Below, piece after piece: positions 55,284 to 64,000 of a DNA stretch of 64,000 nt. This stretch comes from Artemisia argyi (Eukaryota > Streptophyta > Magnoliopsida > Asterales > Asteraceae), in contig CM060684.1 in assembly GCA_030686995.1 (NCBI GenBank), forward strand, positions 6,159,897-6,223,896. Direction: 5' to 3'. The position numbers and the translations under genes are program-made. The notes below the pieces were generated by a model, which ran no database searches, had not been told where the DNA came from, and was given only the letters and a program-made list of their open reading frames with translations. The stretch's first letter is position 1; each line of letters starts with the position of its first letter.

Positions 55284-55288
55284 CACGA

Positions 55289-56625
55289 CACAAACAAGCA
55301 ACCTCCCGTTGACATTGTATCATGCGACAAAGAGCCACTTTTTGTAGCCGTCAAACCTTTGGTTAACAACGTTACACACTAAGAACTCTTTAACCACTAG
55401 ATTATGTGTTTCATAAACTCCTAACACAAACAATAAACAAGTTTATTAAGTACACACATGCCTAAAAAATTCTAATCCCTAGCGTTGACATGAGTTTGTA
55501 GCCCTCCAAACTTTTACAATCGACTTGACAACACTCAAGAAGCTAGACAACTTTGTCGAGAAGGAAGTGACCACTCGGAGTGTGTAGTGTCACATGGAGA
55601 CATTCGAACCACTAAAACTATCCTATATAAGCCACATTAAATGCAAAATTACTCACACTCTCAAGTTTCACCAAGTTCTCAAATCACAAAACTCTCTACT
55701 TCTTTTCTTGGTTGCTGTCGAACGGGAATAGGACACACACGAAAGGTTTTGGATCAATAATACGAGCTGGGTAGCTAATATTGGATAAAGGATCACTATA
55801 CGAAAGAGGGTACCACGTTTGCTCGTTTACTTGTCTCATACACACGACATCATCACCACCATTTTGGTGTTGTAAGTTACCATCACCCTTTTCAATTCCT
55901 ACTCTAGTTTCATGCATACCACGTTTACTTATCACACGATGCACTTTATTTTCTTAGTATATCACACTCATTACACTTACAACTTTATATATGTACACGC
56001 CTCGACACCCTTAGGAAGGGCCTCGCCATTTCATTTTTACACGTACGATATACATATATTTTTCGACAACCTAAATCTTCGACTCACACTTAACCAAACC
56101 TAATTAACATGCAAGCCATACACGATCGTATACTATGAAAACTAAACCTAAACCATATCCCAATCGAGCAATGTTTTAAGCAAAATAAAATGCCACTTGG
56201 GCCTAGGTTGGGCTAACGAGCCCATGACCACTTTCAAAAGGATTTTCGGTTGAGAAAAGGGACGAAATATATTTTGACTATCAACTCAAAATTTGAAGGA
56301 CTTTATAAGATATACATACTACTTTTATGATACTAAAAAGTTTGTTTTTCAAAAGCTTAACTAATGACTATTTTTGCAAAAGATATCGTTAAGGGACTAA
56401 AAGTGACAAAATCACCAAACCTTCGGACCAAATTAGAAACTGTCGATTTTGAATAAAATTGAAGGGTAGAAACTGTAAATTTTAAAAGATCAAGGTTTAG
56501 AGTGTAAAAGTTATAATAAGGACTAAAATGTAATTATTTTTTACCAAAGGGTAAAAAGTATAACTTAATTAAAGTTAAGGGTATATTTGGACAAGGATAC
56601 TTGATTATTCTATATAATTAAATTT

Positions 56626-56674
<49 letters not shown>

Positions 56675-57249
56675 TTTGTAAGTTTAAAATAAATATGTGT
56701 TTTACTAAAAATATTTATTTGTAAATATTTTTATTAACGTTATTATTATCACGGATAAATTAACATTTATTAAACACCGGTTCGTATCAACATTACAAAT
56801 AACTACGTAAAGTTATTTTTGGAATATTTAAGACACCCGAATCGATATCACCGTACTCGAGACATATCACATGTCATTTACGAATCGAATCTAAGACACC
56901 GATGACAATGTATTATTTAGGTTGCAAGTCGGAGGAATTTCATTGCTAGTCGTAGCAGTACACCGTCACCTTTGAGCACCATTGTGATTCACCCACACGT
57001 GTCAGGTGAGTTCATGGTCCCACATTTTAATTATTTCTAAACCCCGTGGGGAGATACATGCTATAAATCGAACACAAGTATTTTTCTGTATGTTGTTACT
57101 ATCTGATATAGCCTAAGTTGACACCCGTACTGCAAGTCCCTCATATCACGAACCTTAATCACTTGCGAGTGAGCGCGAATATAGCTAATAGATCTATTGG
57201 AATGGCAACCCATCTCTGTCAAAGTGATTATTTGGCAGGAGGTGGGCTA
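55289..57249 (+). mobile_element. Element B: 3' LTR, second part, truncated
   Basis: This resumes the 3' LTR after element C and follows the 5' LTR (about 4030-5999) until gaggtgggcta at about 57249. There the similarity stops abruptly. About 415 bp plus the terminal 99 bp of the LTR are missing, so no target duplication for element B can be checked. It keeps the 28-bp segment 55540-55567 lost from the 5' copy and a short (TA)n tract at 56628-56673. Confidence 0.9.
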
Positions 57250-57351
57250 CTAGCATTATTTTGTTCCAATAATTTTTGTTGGCCAATATCAAATTCGATA
57301 TTAAAATAAGATAAAAATGAATTTATAAAACAAGGAAAGTGCGTTATTTAC
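57250..57351. other. Junction between the broken LTR and the TNL gene
   Basis: About 100 bp not found in the element B 5' LTR. Read on the minus strand it begins with the splice donor following the last visible TNL exon, so it is probably intron or 3' flanking sequence of that gene. Confidence 0.6.
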
Positions 57352-59511
57352 TCACCGAAGCCCAGAAGATGCACAGATCAGTCTTGGGGGAAGATGATCC
57401 CTTATTATGCCTGTGTTTTTTATAATTAGCCTTTCTAAACATTCTAATTTTCCAAGATCCTCTGGTAGCTTCTCAAGAAGAGCACAATCCTTAAGGTTGA
57501 GATAACTCAGATGTTTTAACATACAAATGCTATCCGGAAGATGTTTAATACTTGTAGCCGACAAATCTAGCGTCTCCAAAGATTCTAACCGGCCAATGTC
57601 CTCAGGCAACTTCCCAAGATGACGACACTCTCTAACATAGAGCCACTTCAGACGTTTTAGCATGCAGATGCTATCTGGAAGAAATTCAATCTTCTTACTA
57701 CTCACACGTAGCCACTCTAAACATTCTAATTGACCAAGATCCGGAAGCTTCTCAAGAGAACACTTAAAAAGATCGAGCGACTTCAGACGTTTCAACATAC
57801 AAATGCTATCAGGAAGATGTTTAATCGTTGTATCCCACAAAGTTAGTCTCTCCAGAGTTTTTATTTGGCCAATGTCCTCAGGCAACTTCCCAAGACGACG
57901 ACACCATGCAACTTCGAGCGACTTCAGACGTTGTAGCATGCAGATGCTATCTGGAAGATATTCAATCTTCTTACTATGCACATATAGCACTTCTAAACAT
58001 TCTAATTGGCAAAGATCCTCTGGTAACTTCTCAAGAAGACCACCATTATTCACTTTGAGAGTTTTGAGACATTTCAACATATAAATGCTCTCCGGAAGCT
58101 TCTCAAGAGAACACTCATAAAGATCGAGCGACTTCAGACGTTTCAACATACAAATGCTATCTGGAAGATGTTTAATCTTTGTAGCGCACAAATATAGTGT
58201 CTCCAGAGATTCTAGCTGGCCAATGTCCTGAGGCAACTTCTCAAGAAGAGCACACTTAAGACTGAGATACTTCAGATGTTTCAACATACAAATGCTATCT
58301 GGAAGATGTTTTATCTTCTCAGAGCACAACGAGAGCTCTTTCAGACATTCTAACTGTCCTAGATCTTTGGGAAACTCTAGAATATTTTCGCCTCTGAGTG
58401 TAAGTTTTTGTAGACATTGTAAACTACAAATCATGTCTGAAAATTTTTCAAAGTCTGTGCAAGCACATAGACCAAAAGAAATAAGCTTCTCAATATTTCC
58501 AACTGATGATGGTAGATATTCTTCATAAATACAATTAAACCGAAACTTTGGGAGATTACTGTTGGGGTGCAATGCGCATGAATCTAGGGACTCACCATCC
58601 AGATATAAAGTATCTGAAGAATAATAATTAATCTTGGGATCACATCTACTGTAAAACGTAAAATCTTTAAACCTCAAACAATCGTGCAAGTTTAAGTTGA
58701 CAACTTTTCTTAGACATCCAACGGGAGCCTTAATTTCTACCAACTCATCACAATATGCAAGATCTAACTTCTCGAGATTTGGAATCAGCTCAAGGTCAAG
58801 GCTCCTCAACCTTGATTTATGAAGGTTGAGGATTTTGAGATTTGGACATGCAACAGACACGTGAAGTTCTACAAATTGAGCACATCGTTCAAGCAATAAC
58901 ATTTCGAGATTCGGAGTCAACCCCAGGTCAAAGGTTCTTAACTTTGAGTCACTGATATTGAGATGCTTGAGCTTTTGACAAATAAATGGCATGCAAAGTT
59001 CTTCTAAATTACCAGAACTTTTAAGAGATAATGTCTCAATATTCGGAGTCAACCCCAGGTTAAAGGTTCTTAACTTTGAGCGACTGATAACAAGATGCTT
59101 GTGCTTTTGAAAACTAAATGGCATGCAAAGTTCTTCTAAATTACCAGAACTTTCAAGAGATAATGTCTCAATATTCGGAGTCAACCCCAGGTTAAAGGTT
59201 CTTAACTTCGAGCGACTGATAACGAGATGCTTGAGCTTTTGACAACTAAATGGCATGCAAAGTTCTTCTAAATTACCAGAACTTTCAAGAGATAATGTCT
59301 CAATATTTGGAGTCAACCCCAGGTCAAAGGTTCTTAACTTTGAGTAACTGATATTGAGATGCTTGAGCTTTTGACAACTAAATGGCATGCAAAGTTCTTC
59401 TAAATTACCAGAACTTTCAAGAGATAATGTCTCAATATTCGGAGTCAACCCAAAGTCAAAGGTCGTCAATTTTGACCCATAGAGAGAAAGGAATTTGAGT
59501 TTTGTTAGAAC
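57352..59511 (-). other. TNL exon 4: LRR domain with two repeat styles
   Basis: Residues about 684-1402. The first block has 44-residue repeats. Four near-identical copies start TPNIETLSL at residues 706, 750, 794 and 838 (DNA 58918-59445), followed by diverged copies. The second block repeats LPDSICML about seven times, with alternating KLPEDIGQLE-type units. It mediates recognition specificity in this family. The last coding bases, CTTCG followed by GTGAGTAAATAA, form both a stop in the current frame and a good splice donor. Confidence 0.85.
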
Positions 59512-62187
59512 CTGCCAGCAAAAATAAGACAAAAAGATTAATATTAGCATATTAACAAACCAATAAATTAATAGCTTTATTACGAATTATGCAAAACAAC
59601 CAATCAACAGTTATTCTACCTTTCTTTCTCCCTCTTCCCAGAGTTGTACCATTTGGATGCTACTCATATCAAGTCCAACAAGATTGTTTGCTTGAAATGT
59701 TTTGGGTAAATACAAGAAAGGGTAATTCCAACATTGTAGATGTCTTAAAGAGTTTGTGAAGCATTGGCTGATATCATCAAATTTCAGATCACTTTCAGAA
59801 TCAGAATTTGCAAAAAACACTTCAAGACATCCAAGTATCTTCATTTTTCCAAGACCTTTCATAACAATTCTCGCAATTCTGTTGGACTTTTTGTGAATTC
59901 TGTTGGACTTTTTAGAACGAAAATATGCAAAGTTCACTTCAAGATATTGAAGTTCCTTCATTTTTCTAAGACCATTCATAACAATTCTTGAATTTCCTCT
60001 CCGCATATCAAGTTTTAGACATCTTGTTGCTTCAGTACCCTACAATCCAAAAACAATGTCAAGTCAGAACAAATGAAAATGTATTAGTTTTATCCACCTT
60101 ACAAGTAAACTGATCTTTACCTTATCATTAGACAATATATCTTTAATTTCCTCATAAATCCACAATCGGCTATGTTTATTAGGCTCATCGAGGTGCTTAC
60201 GACGAACAATGTTCTTTCCCATTTCTTCTATATGGTCATGCATGTCCAAGACCAGCTTACCATCATATCTAGAAGAAAAAGTTATGAGAGATCTCTGCTC
60301 AAGAACTTTTAAACCAATTATAGCATGAAATCCACAGCTTTCAAGAATGGTGATTGCATCTGCTTTGGGCCTTCTTTTCAATATGCATGCAATGTCTAGA
60401 AATATTTCCTTATAATCATCCTCGAGACTGTCGTAGCTTAGCTCTAGCTTTTCCTGAGTCTCCTTCAAGGGAATTCTTTTCAATCTGTCTATGGCATCTT
60501 CCCATTCAAGCTTATCTTTACCACAAAGAAACGAAGCTAAAACTTTGATCGTTAAGGGAAGACCATCAGCATATTGTACAACTTCCCCTGATAGCTCTTC
60601 ATATCCTCGAATTGGAAGCTCTTTTTGAAATGCATACCTACTGAAGAGGCAAATCGCTTCCACAGACGATAACAAATTGACGTCATGAACGAATTTCACT
60701 CGGTGGGCTCTCAGCACTTGCTCATCTCTTGTGGTAATGATAATTCTGCTTCCTGATTTAAACCAGTCATCAGGCTCGCCTGCTAATGCCTCAAGTTGTT
60801 CTATACGATCAACATCATCTAAAACAAGAAGTATCTTTCTACAACACATCGTGGCTTTCAACATGTTTTTCCCGTCATGAACACTACTAAAAGTGATGTC
60901 TTTTTTATCTAACACATCTTCTAATATCCGTTTTTGAAGCTCCTTTAAACCGGACAAAGAAGGGTTTGAAACTTCCCTTACATTTTCAACAAAGCTTTTT
61001 CCTTCGAAATGATTAGAAATTTGATCATAAACAGCTCTGGCTAAAGTTGTCTTCCCCCCACCTCCCATCCCCCTAATTCCGATCATGCGAACACCTTCAG
61101 TGCCAATCTCTAAAGATGAAAGAACATCACTGATTCGGGTCTCCATGCCCACTAACTTTCCATCAACGTTTGTAAGAGTGGAACATTTCTTTATGAAAAT
61201 AGCATCAACAATCATTTGGATCAATTTAGATTCATCCCTGTATATTTAAAGATTATATTATTAGCTTAGCTTGTTCAAAGCCCACATAAACAATTAGGAT
61301 ACATAACACACAGTGCCGTCTCTAGTTTATGGAGGCCCTGTGCAGAATTCATTTTAACAATAAAAATGAGGCCTGTAATAGAAAGTAACGAATTTTCTAA
61401 AAATATAAAATGAGAAACAATTATTTTAAAAGTGCCTCTTCTAGATTTATCGATGCAAATTTTTTGAATCAATTACTTGTAGTCTCTTTATAGATTATAT
61501 TATATATGCATATCATATAAAAATTCTGAGGCCTCTATAATTTGGAGGCCTTGTGCGACGGCATACCTCGCACAACCTCACATACGGCTCTAATAACACA
61601 AAAGGATTAACATTTATATTAATGTAGCAGACTAGAAAGAATATTGCATAGATATGGTGAAGAAAATTGTATTACCCGTTAGCTGTGGCCTTCAACTCCC
61701 ACCCGGCCAGATCGGCTAATTCTTTCATAGCGTCTCTCCATTTCCCAGCAGCCTCCTTTTCATGTACGGCAAAGGCTTCTTTTACTGGCCCACTTTGTTT
61801 GCGGACTTGAGTGGGCTCCACATCATAGAAGAGTGGGAAAGCAGTTTGCTCGGTCATCTTCTGACACTCGATAATCTTGACAAGCTCATCTAGACACGAA
61901 GATGAAGAAGCATATGTCTTTGAGAAAACAATGATGAAAAATCTTGACTCTTCAATGGATTTGAGCAGCTGATCATTGATCCTTTCCCCTTTCTCGATCT
62001 TTTCATCATCCTTGTATGTTTGAATGCCTTTTTGCTTAAGAGCTTCGTAAAGATGGCCAACGAAGTTCTTGCGAGTGTCTTCACCCCTGAAACTCAGAAA
62101 AACATCATACTTGAAGCTCTTTTGAATGGATGTAGTTGAAGTAGAAGCCATTATTTTTGGTGCAGATGAGTTAGAAGAAGATGCCAT
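57352..62187 (-). CDS. TIR-NBS-LRR (TNL) intracellular immune receptor, four exons
   Basis: Exons on the minus strand are 62187-61676, 61237-60121, 60039-59620 and 59511-57352. All three introns have GT-AG ends and the phases join without a shift, giving about 1402 codons. TIR domain, about residues 25-165: YDVFLSFRGEDTRKNF, then SSCLDEL with Glu101 at the position of the NADase catalytic Glu. NB-ARC, about 190-540: P-loop GMGGGGKTT (227-235), kinase-2 ILLVLDDVD (306-314), GSRIIITTRD (333-342), GLPL (396-399), FLDIAC, and MHD (503-505). LRRs run from about 550 to 1400. The family senses pathogen effectors and signals through TIR NADase activity with EDS1 partners. The P-loop Gly replaces the usual Ile (GMGGIGKTT). 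The stop overlaps a splice donor, so the original C-terminus may be missing. All exons are open, so it may be expressed. Confidence 0.92.
61238..61675 (-). other. TNL intron 1
   Basis: A 438-nt phase-2 intron: donor AACGG|GTAATAC after the TIR exon, acceptor TATACAG|GGATGAA before the NB-ARC exon. The TIR/NB-ARC junction is the usual place for the first TNL intron. A MITE fills most of it. Confidence 0.85.
61303..61600. mobile_element. hAT-type MITE inside TNL intron 1, with 8-bp TSD
   Basis: The body is 61311-61592 (282 bp), starting cagtgccgtctct and ending with the imperfect reverse complement catacggctcta. It is flanked by ataacaca on both sides (61303-61310 and 61593-61600). An 8-bp target duplication with short cagngccg-type ends points to the hAT superfamily. 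An internal motif, ggaggcc(c/t)tgtgc, occurs twice. It has no coding capacity. Confidence 0.75.
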
Positions 62188-62326
62188 TGAATAAAAGTAA
62201 TAGATAATGTGTAAATTATGATGAAACTGATATGGTTGAAAGAGTTTATGTGAAGAAATTAAGAAACTAGTTCCAGCTGCTGCAGTGATGTGTTAATGTT
62301 TCTTGAGAAACAGAAGCCAGTCTTTT

Positions 62327-62682
62327 GGTCAATGGAAATGAAAGATAAGATTCAGTGTTTGAAAAGAAAGATGAGCCACTCATATGGTCTTATGGTCAAT
62401 GAGAAAGTAAGATAAGATTCACCAAAAAAAGGAATAAGCAACCCAATACATCCTCTGGGAAATTGCTTATTCAATCAAAGTAATTTGACCAAAAACGTGT
62501 GAACACATAAAGGTCCAATATTGGCATTCTAAATTAGTTGGTTGTGGAAATGGTGCATTTATATTGACAGCAAGTCACAACCCAATCAAACAAACAGGGT
62601 ATTTAATACTCCTTATCTAAGCAACAAAAAAGCAGTTAGCAGATAAGCATCTCAGATGACTTTTGAAAGGGTAATTTTGACC
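62327..62682 (-). promoter_or_regulatory. Cluster of four W-box cores upstream of the TNL gene
   Basis: TTGACC, the core bound by WRKY factors, occurs at 62327-62332 and 62394-62399 (minus strand) and at 62485-62490 and 62677-62682 (plus strand), 140-495 bp upstream of the ATG. The first two lie in a degenerate duplicated segment, each followed by agataagattca. W-boxes are common in immune receptor promoters. Activity is inferred. Confidence 0.4.
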
Positions 62683-62919
62683 TTTTGGATGAGTAATAAG
62701 CAATTAGCAGATAACGTAGGAACGGGTAAATTGATAATTTACCTGTATCATGCCAGGATGGTCTCTCGGGTTATTTCCTGGTGTTTTCCAACCTTTTGCT
62801 AATAATTCATTTACCCTGACTTTATATTCCTCATATTCTCTCTACAATCGATATAAAAACAACCTTTAGACTCATGCGCAAAGTTTTAATTTGATTAAAT
62901 GAAACTAATCAAAATGCCC

Positions 62920-62921
<2 letters not shown>

Positions 62922-62965
<44 letters not shown>
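62922..62965. repeat. Poly(T) tract, 44 T
   Basis: An uninterrupted T run. Read on the minus strand it is a 44-A tract that could be the poly(A) end of a retroposed sequence lying to its right, or simply a homopolymer. Confidence 0.9.
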
Positions 62966-62969
<4 letters not shown>

Positions 62970-63241
62970 CAAACAAAACATACTTTATATTATAAGAAAA
63001 CTATACACAACGTACACTATCCATTTAGACCCGTACAACATCAAAATGGGTCATTTGGGGCAAGAGTGGCGCTATGCCAAACATCCCTTTGATCTTTAAA
63101 CACAACCATAACCATCAAGTTATTAACCAAATATGTGTTTACATAATTACAAACCAAAACACGACGTCCTAGGGTGTTTCTTGGTAAAAGAACATGTAGG
63201 GAAAAGGCTCATTACCCAAGTATCCCACCGAGGTCTAGTTC

Positions 63242-63284
63242 TTGGTCTTCGTACCCTTCGTAGCACTACCACTAGCTTCACCTG
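63242..63284 (-). other. Possible minus-strand terminal exon
   Basis: Minus strand: an acceptor-like tacttgttacag is followed by a frame reading GEASGSATKGTKTKN and a stop. About 275 bp later comes the poly(A)-like tract. This could be the last exon and 3' UTR of a gene or transposon continuing beyond the window. No family is recognised. Confidence 0.25.
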
Positions 63285-63408
63285 TAACAAGTACAACAAA
63301 GCAACATAAGCACAACGTTTAGTGTGATATCATATAAAAGCATAACATAAACGACATAATATGTTGCTTTGTAAATCTGAGGATGCTTGCTATTAGTCTT
63401 GCACTAGT

Positions 63409-63751
63409 CGTCTACTTAGGACGCTATGAATCCACGTTGGTTCCAATATAGCTAAAAATGTTCTAGTCGTCCACTTAGGACGTCTAAGTCATATATTCCA
63501 TGACTTTGAGCCGCTCATACACAATAGTCATCCACATAGGATGTCTAAGTCCCATTTTAGAAGATGAGATGCTAATAAAGGGTCGGTCGTCCACTTAGGA
63601 CATCTAGGCTCCCTTTCGAAGCATGTCATGACATAATAACACATGTCGTCCACCTAGGACGTCTACACCCTTCTTTCGGGTCATAATGCATATATTTATG
63701 CAAATCGTCCACTTAGGATGACTAATTCAACTATGTCGCCCACTTAGGACG
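63409..63751. repeat. Seven-copy array of a 15-bp core with about 60-bp spacing
   Basis: The imperfect palindrome cgtccacttaggacg and close variants start at 63409, 63468, 63528, 63588, 63647, 63706 and 63737, with spacings of 59, 60, 60, 59, 59 and 31. The sequence between cores is partly related (many copies continue tctaagtc or tctaggct), so this is a decayed minisatellite with a conserved core. No genes lie in it. It is not a CRISPR array. Confidence 0.85.
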
Positions 63752-64000
63752 CTATACTAGTAATATCGTGGAATTAGAGTTAAAATCGCATAACTAAACC
63801 CAAATGGGTCATTCGGGGCTGTTTCGACCCGTCCAGCATAATTGACATACAAACATACTACGTGTAACTCATTTAGGCACATAACGTATAATTATAACAC
63901 CATTGCATCATAATCCCTAAACCTGGAAAAGGGACCTCCTGAGTTTAGTAATCCTCCCAGACGCCTTATCAATGGCTAGCAGTTACTGTTGCATAAGTAA
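63752..64000. other. Unassigned sequence at the window end
   Basis: A phrase gggtcattcgggg at about 63806 echoes gggtcatttgggg at about 63046, so the right-hand kilobase may be one transposable element cut by the window. No ends or coding motifs are visible. Confidence 0.35.

Noticed and set aside
57803..58528. Plus-strand genes opposite the TNL LRR exon
   Set aside because: These frames are antisense shadows of repeated LRR codons and contain no recognisable domain.
61275..61472. Small minus-strand gene in TNL intron 1
   Set aside because: It lies inside the hAT-type MITE and has no start context or domain.
63409..63751. CRISPR array
   Set aside because: The spacing is regular, but the repeats are only 15 bp and degenerate, the spacers are related to one another, and the window is plant nuclear DNA with no cas genes.

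Overview
This window is plant nuclear DNA, almost certainly from a eudicot. It carries a four-exon TIR-NBS-LRR (TNL) immune receptor gene on the minus strand, a class that monocots lack. Most of the rest is LTR retrotransposon sequence of the Ty3/gypsy chromovirus (Tekay/Del-like) kind, with LTRs of about 3.4-3.7 kb. The abundance and style of these elements would fit a repeat-rich genome such as an Asteraceae, but that family assignment is only an inference. The DNA is AT-rich, has long (TA)n tracts, and shows no bacterial operon logic.

Layout. 1-112: the end of a repeat carrying a 5S rRNA-like segment, probably the LTR of a Cassandra-type TRIM. 113-1303: a 508-bp tandem repeat, 2.3 copies. 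1313-1454: a Mutator-type MITE with a 9-bp target duplication. 1464-3146: intergenic sequence with one uncharacterised minus-strand frame. 3147-57249: one nested retrotransposon complex. The outer element B (plus strand) has its 5' LTR at 3147-6412 and 23301-23399, its internal region at 23400-30064, and its 3' LTR at 30065-30906 and 55289-57249. Element A (plus, 6413-23295, TSD gatat) sits inside B's 5' LTR. A solo LTR, D (8553-12029, TSD tatta), sits inside A's 5' LTR. Element C (minus, 30907-55283, TSD cacga) sits inside B's 3' LTR and is a tandem chain LTR-int-LTR-int-LTR-int-LTR of about 24.4 kb with a single target duplication.

57352-62187 (minus): the TNL gene, about 1402 codons with all four exons open. 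Its apparent last exon ends in a good splice donor, and the broken end of B's 3' LTR lies only about 100 bp further on, so the original 3' end of the gene may be lost. A hAT-type MITE lies in its first intron and a cluster of TTGACC W-box cores lies upstream. 62922-64000: a 44-T tract, a possible minus-strand terminal exon, and seven copies of a 15-bp core spaced about 60 bp apart.

Reading the four retrotransposon families side by side shows two features no single element would reveal. First, a matching 5' splice donor and 3' acceptor lie inside the LTR itself (clear in A, C and D, weaker in B), suggesting an intron in the R-U5 leader. Second, the LTR 3' end carries a shared block. Elements A and B also have an acidic or proline-rich coiled-coil reading frame between the primer-binding site and gag, and C may keep a remnant of it. 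None of the retrotransposons has an intact gag-pol. B is closest, with an 875-codon RT-RNaseH-integrase frame.
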